DNA of 64,000 nt from Pampus argenteus. Its lineage: Eukaryota; Chordata; Actinopteri; Scombriformes; Stromateidae. Positions within the stretch are counted from its first letter, which is position 1; each line of letters starts with the position of its first letter. The notes under the pieces were generated by a model that saw only the letters and a list, made by a program, of their open reading frames with translations, searched no databases and was not told where the DNA came from. The position numbers were made by a program, and so were the translations under genes. The DNA is taken from the NCBI GenBank assembly GCA_036937835.1, contig CM072870.1:23288001-23352000 (forward strand). Direction: 5' to 3'. Positions 47,084 through 58,298 of this stretch are shown here, piece by piece.

Positions 47084-50000
47084 ATGAACCCTGAGGTGGA
47101 TTACGGAGGCTCCGGGAGCAGCGGCAACGGAAAGCTGCGCCAGTGGCTCATCGATCAGGTGGACTGCGGGAAATATCCCGGTCTGATTTGGGAAAACGAC
47201 GAGAAGAGCATCTTCAGGATACCATGGAAACACGCCGGGAAACAGGACTACAACCGGGATGAGGATGCCGCGCTTTTCAAGGTTAGAGACCCGCATCCTG
47301 CATCCAGTCAGGAGGCAAAACTTCTCCAAGATGCTTCTTACAAACATCTAAAACCATAAAAAAAAGGAGAATATGAGAAATAAAGCTGCTGTGTACCATT
47401 AATAACTCAATCATAGACTTCCATGTGCTGCCCTTCATATTATTGCTTTATGTAAATGTATGAAATGTGAAATATAAAGAAAGCTGCAGCTTCCTAAAAC
47501 ATTTTAACAACCGATTCTTTTACTTTATCGATTCTTGATTTGAGTTTTAAATTTGAGCCTTTTATGAAGCAACTTTCTGCCAGTCACAAGGTCAAAGACT
47601 CGACTGAACAACATAAACCTGCAGATATTCAGCTTATTATCACAAACATGACAAAAACATGAAACCTTCACATGTGAGAAGCTAAAACATGTAAAACTAA
47701 TTTGTCATTTTGTCCATAAAACATAAAAAATATGATGATTTGATTCTGAATTATTGCAGATTGAAGCATTTTTCTTCAGGCTTTGCTTATAAGAGTTGAG
47801 TTTCCTGTCAGGCTGTTGGTGCAGTGAGGTGCTAACGTTGTGCCTGTGACATGTCTGCAGGCCTGGGCGCTGTTTAAAGGCAAGTTTCGGGAGGGAATCG
47901 ACAAACCAGACCCACCGACCTGGAAGACGCGGCTCCGCTGTGCCCTCAACAAGAGCAACGACTTTGAGGAGCTTGTGGAGAGAAGCCAGCTGGACATCTC
48001 AGACCCGTATAAAGTCTACCGCATCATCCCAGAGGGAGCAAAGAAAAGTCAGTCTCACTTCAAACACCCTGAACGCCTCTGAAACGCCTTTAACTTGAAG
48101 TTTAAAGTGTTTATGGATGTTAGTTTCTGTCATGAGTGTCATCAGTTGGAACTTTTTCTGAATCATAAAGGTCACTGTGACTCCTCACCGTGAAACTAAA
48201 CGTTTGAAGAGGTTTAGGTCGTGCTTCACGTTGATCATGCAGCAGATCAGAGGAGGTTTTCTTTTTTATTTCAGACTTACTGTATTTCTAAATGATCTTT
48301 TGTGTCTTGTGTTCAGGACCGAGACAGGAGGACAGTCCTCTGAGTCCGATGAACTATGCGGTTCACTCCTCCTACCCGGCCCTGCAGACTCAGGTGATTT
48401 ACATACATGGAAACAAGTAAATATGTTGGGTGGGAGGAGATGAAGAGAGACGGAGAGGTTGGATGAGCACGCAATGACGTCAAATGAGTCATTTTTAAAA
48501 CAATGCTGCAAAAGTGGATAGTTGATGAAGTTGATGAAACTTTTAGAGCTGCAACTAATGATCATCTTCATGATCAATTAATCTGTAGATTATTTTCTTG
48601 CAGAATCATTTGGTTTATAAAATGTTAGAAAAAATAACCTCTAAAACTATGTTTGACTATATATACTATACTATAACTATATTAAACTATAACTGGTTTG
48701 AAGAGACAGATGCATTAATAATTAATATTTCTGTAACATTTTTATACTGATTTTAAAGCATCATGATGCATCTTCAGCTGCCGCGGTCATAAAAACACGT
48801 GTCGTATCATTTAGTTGGAAGTTATCATACGTCATGTAGAGAAATGTAAAGCTGTATCTCTGTCTGCAGATGTCACAGTACATGTCCACCCCAGAGTGCA
48901 GCTGGAGAGACTTCTGTCAGGAGCAGGCCTCCCTGCCCGAGCTGCCCTTCACTCAGTGCCCGTATCCCCCCCGCAGCCTGCCGTGGCAGGGGGCAGCCAT
49001 GGAGAACGGTACCCAGGCTTCATATATGAGCAGTTTTAGTGTTGTTTTCTCTGCTGGTGTTGAGATCTCATGTGTTTATGTGTGTTTATGTGTGTGTGTG
49101 CAGGATATCAGCTCAGAGCCTCAATTTACTCGTACGGTCCTGCTGAAAGTCAGCCGTCGCCTTTCACACTGGACGCCAGCATCAGATCAGCGGAGGCGCT
49201 TTCAGGTAGACAGACGCTTTCATTTCACTTTTTTCTTTGCACACAATAAAATCGAAAGCGACGGTCCAGGTGACATCCTCAACCGAGTATCAGATGTGAC
49301 TTCTGGTCACTTTTTGTCTAGAAAGTCATGAATTATGACCAAACATTGAATACAGTTTGAAATAAACACCTGAGAACATCATAATATGAAACTTTATGGA
49401 CAAAAAAGTGACTTGTTGCAAAGATGTAACTTTTAAACTACGAAGTCTTTTAATCCATGCAGACGTCTTTGTTGAAATGTTAATGCAACAGCACAATGTT
49501 AAGTCAGGCTTAAAAAATATAAGGACTGGCCTGATGGGGGCGCTATAGTTAAAATAAAAATCTGAAACCTGCAAACACAGTTTTAATTTTAAACCTTTAA
49601 TAACTTTTAGATCATTTTTGAGAGACGGAGATCAGGAATGATGTGTTTATGTTATATTGATACTAATATTTAATCTATGTGAACTCCTGCAGTTAGCCGT
49701 TACGAGCTAACGAGCTAATGAGCTAACAAGCTAACTTTGAAACCTTGAATCAGCCTCGGGCCTTTTTGTTGATAATTGATCGATAATTAAAACCTTCTCC
49801 AATAATTAACTACTGATTAATTGTCTAAAGATCCCTTACATAATTCAAGCTAAAATCTTGAACCTATTTGTGTCTTAAATATGACAAATAAATCCACAAA
49901 CCACAAAAAAACATTCATTCATCAAAGAGTGAGAAAAAACCCGTTAGTAATTAAAACTTATTGACGTCTACCTGTGTCCTTTTGTCCTGTTGTCCTCCAC

Positions 50001-52450
50001 ACAGATTTCCGCCTGCACGTGTCTGTGTATTTCCGGGACACTCTGGTGAACGAGGTGACCACCTCCAGCCCGGAGGGGTGTCACATCACTCCGTGCTCCC
50101 CAGAGGAGAAGCACTACCCGCCCGCAGCAGGGCCCGAGCTGGTGCCCCTGCCTGTGGAGAGCCTCTTAGCTCAGAGGAGAGCGGAGGAGTGTCCCCCAAG
50201 TCCTCCGTCCACCCTGGAGAGGGGAGTGTTATTGTGGATGGCTCCGGACGGACTCTACGCCCGCAGACTGTGTCAGAGCCGAGTGTACTGGCAGGCAGGT
50301 CTGTCGCTGTACGGAGACAAGCACAACAAGTTGGAGCGAGAGGTCACCTGTAAACTCCTCCACACGCAGGACTACCTGACAGGTGAGACAGCAGGAATGC
50401 AACCGCAGCCAATGAGGAGTCTTCACCTGAAGTCACTCAAACAACCAACAGAGTCCGAAGATTTGATTTACAACAGAGCAGATCCTCACACTTTAAAAGC
50501 TAAATAAATGACTTAAAGGATTCATATGAATTATTATGTCTGAAAAGTAACAAAAGAATAAAATCATCTAAATGTTTTTAAAGGGCCACTCCACCAATTT
50601 TACTCATCAAGACTGAGACGACTACAAATTCACAAAACACACGTCCACATTAAGCCAGCCAGTTACAGAAAACCAGCGAAGAAGAAACGTATACTGCGTC
50701 CGCGGCGGCTTCCTGCGTGCATCACCGATGATGTCATAGTTATAGTGATGACCTTATTGCCTGAATTTCAACCGTTCTGACTTTATAAAACCTTCCTCAG
50801 CTGCTGCAGTGACTCTTTAATTCACATCAAGTAATAAGTTAACGAGACCGTTTGATATTTGGTGTTATGGACACGTTTCGGTTCGATTCTCAGCCAAACA
50901 ATCAAATAATAGATAATTTGATGGTTTCAGCACTAAACAGGGACTCATTGAAGCAGAGTGAAGCTTACTGTAAGTCAGCAGGACAGTTTTAACCTTTGCA
51001 AAAGTTAAATTTGTGTCTTTCAGTAAAATTGGCTTTGAGAAAACTCCAACTACAGCTCATTTACTGTAAGACACTTCAAATACCACCAAACTGCAGAGAA
51101 ACAAACCCCCCGGAAAGCTTTAAAGTAGTATTTCATGAGAGTCACGGGACTTCAGCACTGCCACATCACCCCCACCCACATGCTTTGACAGCCCCAGCTG
51201 TGTATCTCTCTGACACCCAATAGTATTTGCATATGTGGTGTGACCAGGACTTTCCATTTGAAACACCCCAAAGGTCATGCTTCTTCAAATTAAATTCTGT
51301 TGAATTAATTTGAATCTGCCACTTCAGAAGTATGTGAGATATCAAAGCTGATAATGATGTGATGATGTGTCTCCTTCCTGATTATCAGAGATCCAGAGTT
51401 ACGGGCTCCACGGTCGCTCGCTGCCTCATTTCCAGGTCCTGCTGACTTTCGGAGACGAATGTCTGGACCCGCAGAGACAAAGAAGGACCCTCTCTGTCCA
51501 GGTGACATGTTTGACTCATTAATGATCCAACTCCTTACAGTCAGTGTGTGAGTCCTCAGTGAGATCATGCACATTCACATTTCTGAAACTTAATATTGAC
51601 TTTGAGGGTTTGGAGTCAAGTTAGTATCACAATTAATGCAAGAAAAGGATGAAAGTTTAAAGTGGTTTCAGAAGCAAAAAAATAGGATTTGAGAGTTAAA
51701 TCCTGACATTCAAAAGTCTGTAAGAACAATGTCACAAAGCTCGCAGGGTCTCAAAGATTATCAAAGATTTCAAACCCAGAATCAACAATCAAAAACAGCC
51801 AAACGACGAGCTTCAACCAGCCGGCCGTCACTGTTACTGGCCGATGATCAGGTCGATCAGTTATTTCATTTTCACTTCATCACACAGTTGGACAACAATG
51901 TTCACGTTTTCAGTTTCTGGTTGGTAAAGACACAGACGCTGTGAACAGTACGAACGAACAGAAATAAGAACAGAAATACGTATGTTTATGCTTGTTGCCA
52001 TTTCCAAGGATATTTCCCTAATTCAGGCGATTGAGTTGGTTGTTTTCAGTCAGTGATCTGTTCAGGTCCAGATTCATTAATCCAGCATCAGATTTTGTAA
52101 CTTGCTCAGCTAAATAAAGTTCGTAATTGACTCACCAGCTTTTGTCAGTTGTCAATATTAAACCTGTAATCATGTGATTAAAGTGATTCATGTTGAACTG
52201 AAGAAGTGAAGCTTATTTACAACGTTTTTAAACTTCATCAAACAGTGTTTGAAGCCTTTTGCTAACTCGTGTGACCTCCGTCCTGCAGGTGGAGCCCCTG
52301 TTTGCCAGGCAGCTCCTGTACTACGCCCAGCAGACCGGCGGCCACTACTTTCGCAGCTACGAGCATCCGGGAGTCACGGAGCACATAAACCCCTCTGAGG
52401 ACTATCAGAGAGCCATCACACACCATCACAGCAGCAGCCTGCAGGAGTGA
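47084..52450 (+). CDS. irf4: Interferon regulatory factor 4, complete (8 coding exons)
   Basis: Transcription factor of lymphoid and pigment cells that binds DNA with ETS (PU.1) or AP-1 (BATF) partners in the nucleus. Exons: 47084-47281, 47861-48047, 48317-48393, 48870-49008, 49104-49205, 50005-50382, 51389-51501, 52289-52450 (1356 nt, 451 aa; human IRF4 is also 451). The DNA-binding domain (about 17-125) is almost identical to mammals and keeps the five tryptophans (W21, W36, W48, W68, W87). The middle (about 130-230) is Pro/Ser-rich and diverged. The IRF association domain starts at D235 (DFRLHVSVYFRDTLVNEV) and includes LERGVLLWMAPDGLYARRLC and VEPLFARQLLYYAQQ. The C terminus SSLQE resembles SSIQE in human. 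The gene follows dusp22 on the same strand, as in human. Which fish paralog (a or b) is not decided. Confidence 0.97.
48545..48640. repeat. Interspersed element fragment (ATTAATC family), irf4 intron 3
   Basis: Reads AGAGCTGCAACTAATGATCA, ATCAATTAATCTGTAGATTA and TTTATAAAATGTTAG. Only the left half of the family is clear. A related stretch lies at 47490-47740 in intron 1. Confidence 0.65.
49702..49735. repeat. 8-nt tandem repeat (GAGCTAAC)n
   Basis: Four adjoining copies of an 8-mer (GAGCTAAC with single changes) in irf4 intron 5. Confidence 0.8.
50581..51300. repeat. Probable interspersed repeat filling irf4 intron 6
   Basis: From GGGCCACTCCACCAATTTTA to about GAAACACCCCAAAGG. Text such as CATTAAGCCAGCCAGTTACA, CTTATTGCCTGAATTTCAAC and CCACATCACCCCCACCCACA resembles, from memory, a repeat seen in many percomorph genomes. 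No second copy occurs in this window, so this needs a library search. Confidence 0.4.
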
Positions 52451-52719
52451 TCAGACTCTTTAAACCGGAGACGGAGAGACTTGGACAGTGTTATAAAAGA
52501 CAGCAGATGGACATTTAGTGACAGTTACTGTTTGTTTGTCGGATTTCGTGTGAGTGTGTGTGTGTGTGTGTGTGTTGCTGTATTATTTTTTTGTTTAACT
52601 GTATTTTCAGGGCACAGTGAATATATTCCAAACTGCTTATGCAAACAACTGACAGCTTAGGTGATTGTACTCTAGAGAACTATGAGGTGATTTTTAGTGC
52701 CTTAAAAAAAAGAAAACTT

Positions 52720-53040
52720 TGACATTTTGGTAAATTCATCTTCGTGGCAGAAAGTTAGATGAGAAGCACCAAAACTAAGACGAGAAGCAGGTTGAAACAG
52801 CCTTAAAATGGTGACGAATCCGTCCACTGGCACTTCTAAAGATCACTATTAAACATGTTTTATCATGTTAGTTTAATCCAAATAAAAAAATGAAATGTTT
52901 CCAGTCTTTGCACTAAGATGAGCTAAGCAGCCGCCTGCTGCTCGTGTCAACATAACATCTAACATAAAGACATAAGAGTGAATCTTCTCATCTAAACTCT
53001 GCCAGAAAACTGATTTCTAAAATGTTGAACTGTTCCTTTA
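52720..53040. repeat. MITE-like element with about 45-bp terminal inverted repeats, in the irf4 3' UTR
   Basis: The left arm (52720-52766) contains GACATTTTGGTAAATTC and GGCAGAAAGTTAGATGAGAAG. The right arm (52984-53030), read in reverse, gives CAACATTTTAGAAATC and GGCAGAGTTTAGATGAGAAG. The middle has no coding capacity. It lies between the irf4 stop and the AATAAA at 53117, so it should be transcribed. Confidence 0.8.
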
Positions 53041-53116
53041 CTCGTGTAGATTTGTGTACATATTTTAGTCTTTTCTGTTACTCGGAGACACTATCACCAC
53101 CATTTAGTAAATTATG

Positions 53117-53122
53117 AATAAA
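53117..53122 (+). other. Candidate irf4 poly(A) signal
   Basis: AATAAA 667 nt past the irf4 stop. A second AATAAA lies at 53347-53352. Confidence 0.55.
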
Positions 53123-53800
53123 GAGACGTCTTGAGCCTGGCTGGTAGAGAAAATCTCAGGGATCTGATCTTAGATAAGCTCATTCAACTCAATTTTGTAC
53201 CACATAGTTACAGTTACATTATTATTGCTAAGCATAAGTATCATACATCACATCTGAGAAAGAGTTGAAGTGACTGTTTTGAGCTTTGGTGTGTGAAAGT
53301 TCACATTTCTGTAAAAAAACAAAGAAAAAAACAAAGAAAAAAAAACAATAAACGGCTGAAATATGAAGCATGACAGACTCTGTTCATAACTGTATGAGCT
53401 CTTCTGGTAGCGTCAGGACTGTGTGTGTGTGTGTGTGTGTGTGTGAGAGTGAGAGGAACAGGAAGTGTGATTCAGATGCAGACTGAGGCTGGTTAATCAA
53501 ACACCTTGTTATCACAAACAATGTGATGACATCACGAGGGGAGAAGAGAGGAAGAGGTTTGCCGCGCTTTCCGCGCTGCGCTGGAGAAAAACCTTCCTGG
53601 CTTCTGCTCACAGATTAGATTCTGTTTCCACTTCCATGGAAAACAACCACAAACACAAACATGTATCAGCGCTGTGAAATCATTCAAAATAAGAACGAGG
53701 AAGACGTCGTCACCTGTAAAAAACAAAGAAAAAACACTTTACTTAGAAAAGCACCAGCAGGAAGGTTTGATGTGAACTCACAAAGCTACACAGCACATCA

Positions 53801-54046
53801 CAGCTGCATTAATCACTACTTCCATCATCAATTAATGTGTCGATTATCATTTGTAATGCACAGATCAATCATTTTCCCCCTAAAATATTAACATTTATTA
53901 CAATATAAAGTAGAGTAAATGTTTGATACATGCAGTTACATTTTTATTTTGCTAAATTATTATAGCATTGATTACTATTTCATTACTGAAATAGTTGCCA
54001 ATCAATATTACGTCAATCAAATCATTGATTAACCAATAGTTTCAGC
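53801..54046. repeat. Interspersed element with both ends (ATTAATC family)
   Basis: Opens CAGCTGCATTAATCACTACT and ATCAATTAATGTGTCG. Closes ATCATTGATTAACCAATAGT then TTCAGCA, the opposite end in reverse, with an AT-rich body. Confidence 0.6.
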
Positions 54047-55164
54047 AATAGAGTACAAGCCTGATGACCGTACTTTAATAATTATAAGTTTAAGTTTGAC
54101 TATATTCTATATATATATTTTTATTGTCAAAAATGTAATCTAATTAAAAACACACACACTGTATTTTAATAATCTTCACAAAAATGTGAAATAATAATAT
54201 TAATAATAACCAATAATAAGTTAATCAATCTGATTTCTTCTACAGTCGAGATCTCTCCGATGTGTCAAACGTCTCCGTCCTTTTAATTTTAATTATCCAC
54301 TCGGTGAAGAAAAGTCACACCAGAGTCTAAAAGTGCTGGTGAATAAAACTAAAAACTCCCTTCTCACCTCTGTTACTGTAAACAGAAAATGGTTCACATT
54401 TTAGGCTTTGAACTTATTTTGTGAATGAATCCGTGGGAGGGCAGAGAGCTAAGTTTAGATCACAGAGAATCAAAACAACTCTGTGCCTGCGCCGTACGGC
54501 TTTCCCCTACATGTTCATGGGAAAACGAGAGAGAAAAAAAGGTGCCTGAATGTAGACAATAACAGAAAGCTGCAGTGACCTATATGTGACATGAACAGGG
54601 GCACTTTGTTCAACCGAAGGATTCAATCTGAAGCTGATTTAAGGGGTCACCTGCTGCTACAACACAGCAGCACGTCCTCATTGTCCTCAGTTACCCCTCA
54701 TGTCTGTGGGAGTGTCGCTGTCTGTCTCGTCTGCCTGTGACTACACGTACCACAACCGTACACCCACGACCATAATCACACTTTCTGTTGTTACCAGCTT
54801 CCTCTGGGATCCAATTACAACCACCTCGGTTTACTGCCCAGAATAACGGCCCTGCAGCGTCTCCACCCTGCAAACGCCCTGCGCTCACTCATTCACTCTC
54901 CTCCCAGAGAGCGAGACACTGACGGGCCAGACAGCATGAGTGAACTGGTGAGCAAGAGCTCCAGAGATGAATGGCTAAAGCCGCTGGTTCGAAGGAAGGC
55001 GCAAACCAACCGTCTGCACAACATTTAGAGGGTGACACATCTAGACAAGTTAAAAGACTAGATGGAAACGACTCATTAACGGATTATTTCACACATATTT
55101 CATTGGAAATATCATCAACACATTTATAATCTAACAACTCTGCAAACAGTTCTGGCTCCAGTTC

Positions 55165-55690
55165 ACCATTTCTTTTTAAAAAAAAGTGTGTTTTAAACAG
55201 TCAGCAGTGAACCGTGTGTTTCTTTTCTTGCTCCTGTTCATACTGACCATTAGATCCCTTCATTCCTATCCATTCATTATAATAGAAGTGATGGAGACTA
55301 AATCCACAAACATTTAAAAGTTTATGTGAAGCTAATCTGAAGCTTCAAATCCAGCAGATATGTTTCAACGTTACAGTGTTTTTAGAGCCAAAGTCCCTCT
55401 TTTTGTTCCTGTACTTCCACCACAGATCAACAGGGAAACACAAAGAGGGAATCTGATGCTAAACAGACTGTAAATGTGTCAGATATCCACTTGATATGAT
55501 GCTAACTCACACTGACTTCACATCTACTTTAAATGATTTTAACCTCCATCACTGACACTGAAAGCACATTTGAAGCAGATCTTTGAACATCAGTATGAAC
55601 AGGAGGGATGATTACAGCGAGGAAAACATTGTTCTGTGTTCATTTATTTAAACCATATCTGAGAAGTAACATACATGTGTGTTTCAGGAG
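55165..55690. repeat. Near-complete foldback transposon-like element
   Basis: The left part matches 34141-34454. The right part holds the inverse of the left arm: CTCCTGTTCATACTGA near 55233 pairs with TCAGTATGAACAGGAG near 55590, and AGTGATGGAG pairs with CTCCATCACT. The core is self-complementary around AAAGTCCCTCTTT. There is no coding capacity. Confidence 0.8.
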
Positions 55691-55868
55691 TAGTTCAGGG
55701 ACTTAATTATTATCTATATTATGACATCCAGGTTAAGTGAAACTATTCATAATGTCACATCAACTTTTTAGGCAACACTGATGAAAAGTTCACTTGTCAT
55801 GTGCTCAGACAGGTGAGTAGGTGGACCTCTGATAAAACACATCACAGTTAATCATCATCTTCTCTAAT

Positions 55869-55874
55869 TTTATT
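55869..55874 (-). other. Candidate exoc2 poly(A) signal
   Basis: AATAAA on the minus strand, about 350 nt past the exoc2 stop codon. Confidence 0.5.
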
Positions 55875-56220
55875 GGGTAATTCAGATGGCAAAGCAGCAA
55901 CGGCACATTATCAGAGTGATCAGGACACACGTGACAGTGGAGACAGTGTGTGGCCTACATCCCAGCAGTGGTGACCTTTGAGAAAAAGTGCAAGCCTGTC
56001 TGTAAGATACATGAGTGTCTGTGAACAATTAGCATAACCAACATGAATGGGACTGTCCTACACAGTAACAATGAAATCAACTCATTTAGTGTCTACAAGA
56101 ATAGATGAACAGACATTTATGTCCAATGTAGTAAAGAAGAAATTGAAAGTGACACTGATGACTGAAAAGATACAGAGTAAAAGTGGATTTGCAGGCAGAT
56201 GACGGTGCAGATTAGTGAGT

Positions 56221-58215
56221 TCATCTCTTCACAGGTTGGACGCAGGACGGCTGGAAGCAGGTGAGCTGTAGCTGCATGCTGCTCTTGAACTTGTTCAACT
56301 GCTCCTCCAGCAACCTGGCGGGACACAACAAAACCGTGTGACGTGAAGCAAGCGTGAAAAATGTCACGTTATTAGCAACATGTGCCAGAATCAGACTCAC
56401 TTCTTATCGGCGCCGTTGTGCAACTGAGGCAGGGCGTCCAAAGCCAGTTTGAAGCTGGAACTAGAATTAAAAGCACATTTACTGAAACTGCAAGCAGACA
56501 ATACTGTTTTAAAATAAGTGTATTTATGCATCCAGGTATGTACGCCGACATATCCACACGCACACAGCAGAACCAGATTACTTTCACTTCCTTTCTATAA
56601 CCCACCAAGTAACATACATAGGGATTGTTATGAGGGATGTGCGACTGCTAAGATTTATGTCTGTGACATTCACAGTCATAAATCACTGGGTGCATATGTG
56701 AGTTCCTGTCTGTGGCACCATGTGAAATGTGTGCGCGCTGCACTCACTTGCTTTCAGCGTTTAGGTATGTGGCTATGGCATCTCTCAGAGCACAGAGTTC
56801 AAGGCGAGCCTGAGGAAAGAGCAGGGCGAGGAGGACAAAAGGACAAACAAGAGTCGATAAAAATCAGTCAGCAGTTAGCTTGAAGTGAAATGTGGCGTTA
56901 TCAGAAACGGCATGTAAATCCCCGACAAATGTGAGGGTCGACTTATTAGTCAGGGTCTTACGATGAGTGATAAAACACTCTCTAACTGTGTGTGTGTGTG
57001 TCAGTGACATACCTGCAGGGCTCCATTTTTGCTGAAGGAGGACACGCATTGCATAAGACGACACATCTCGTCTGCAACGGACTCCACAATTTTAGACAAA
57101 ACCCGAGGTACCAAATCCTTAGAGACTGTAAAGACCTGAGAAAGTTGGTGATTAAAGGTGAAAACAGGTAAGAAAAAAACAGCTTCAGGGTTTAAAGAAC
57201 AAGTGTTCGGTGTCGGTCGTACCTCTGCGTGAACTGCAATGATGTTGACCAGAGCTTCCTTCAGGTAGTTTCTTACACCTGAGGGAGAAGAAGCCACAAC
57301 ACAAGATGACGAGATTCTGAGAGAGCTAACCAGAAACAGAAACAGGTTTTTTTATAGTAATTCCTAACCTCATGCACCTCTCTGAGTGAGTATTTTAAGT
57401 GATAGTAATAATATACGTGTCATTTATATCACCTGCTCACACATACGGACTCAAACACAAGACATGCGACAGGATCAAAGTAACATCTGACGCTTCCCAA
57501 CTCAACACAACACCTGAAAGGTCCGTCTGGGTGGAGATCGGAGAAACTTTACTGATATCCTGCAGCGTTAATAAAATATTCTGATTCGTTTCCATCATTG
57601 TGCTGATTCAATCATTATTTATTTGTCATTATTAATTCATTACTATCAAATATTTGACTCTGATGAAGTCAAACTTGGTGAAAATCGACTCGTGTGTTGA
57701 TGAATGACGACTTTTTATTGATTAACTGCTATATTTGTAGTGTTTTATACCTGTCTGATTGTATTGCCGGAGTTGTGTTTTGTTGTGTTACATTTTCCCC
57801 TTACATTTTTTTTCTTGATGATTGTAATTCTGCTGATAAGTTGAGTTGGGACACATTTACACTGATGTTAAAATGTTGATGAATAAACAAATAGAAACAA
57901 ACAAACATACAAACAAATATCAGTGTCATTTGACAGGAGACCACAGTCACTGTGCTGGAAATAAAATCTAAATACCATTTAGTGAAAGAGACAATGGACC
58001 GAAAGCACTGAAACTGGATTTCTTGTGCTTTGCAGCAACCACACATGAACATGAGCAGCAACAAGTGAAAGTATCATATCCTAGAAGTGGTTCAGTGTCC
58101 AAAATGTTCCTGTTTCACAAACAGCCTCAACACACAAACACAGACTGGCAAGAATTAACCAGAGCAAAGTGTAACTTTCCATCAATACTGCCTTTTTTTA
58201 AAACGGCGGACTCAG

Positions 58216-58298
<83 letters not shown>

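Larger units (their letters stand above)
53123..55868. other. Intergenic region between convergent irf4 and exoc2
   Basis: No recognised gene on either strand. It has a GT microsatellite (53419-53444), an ATTAATC-family element (53801-54046) and a foldback element (55165-55690). Confidence 0.7.

Noticed and set aside
54936..54950. ATGAGTGAACTG followed by GTGAGCAAG, like a first exon
   Set aside because: Only four codons, no downstream exon in the irf4-exoc2 gap, and no gene known at this place in other vertebrates.
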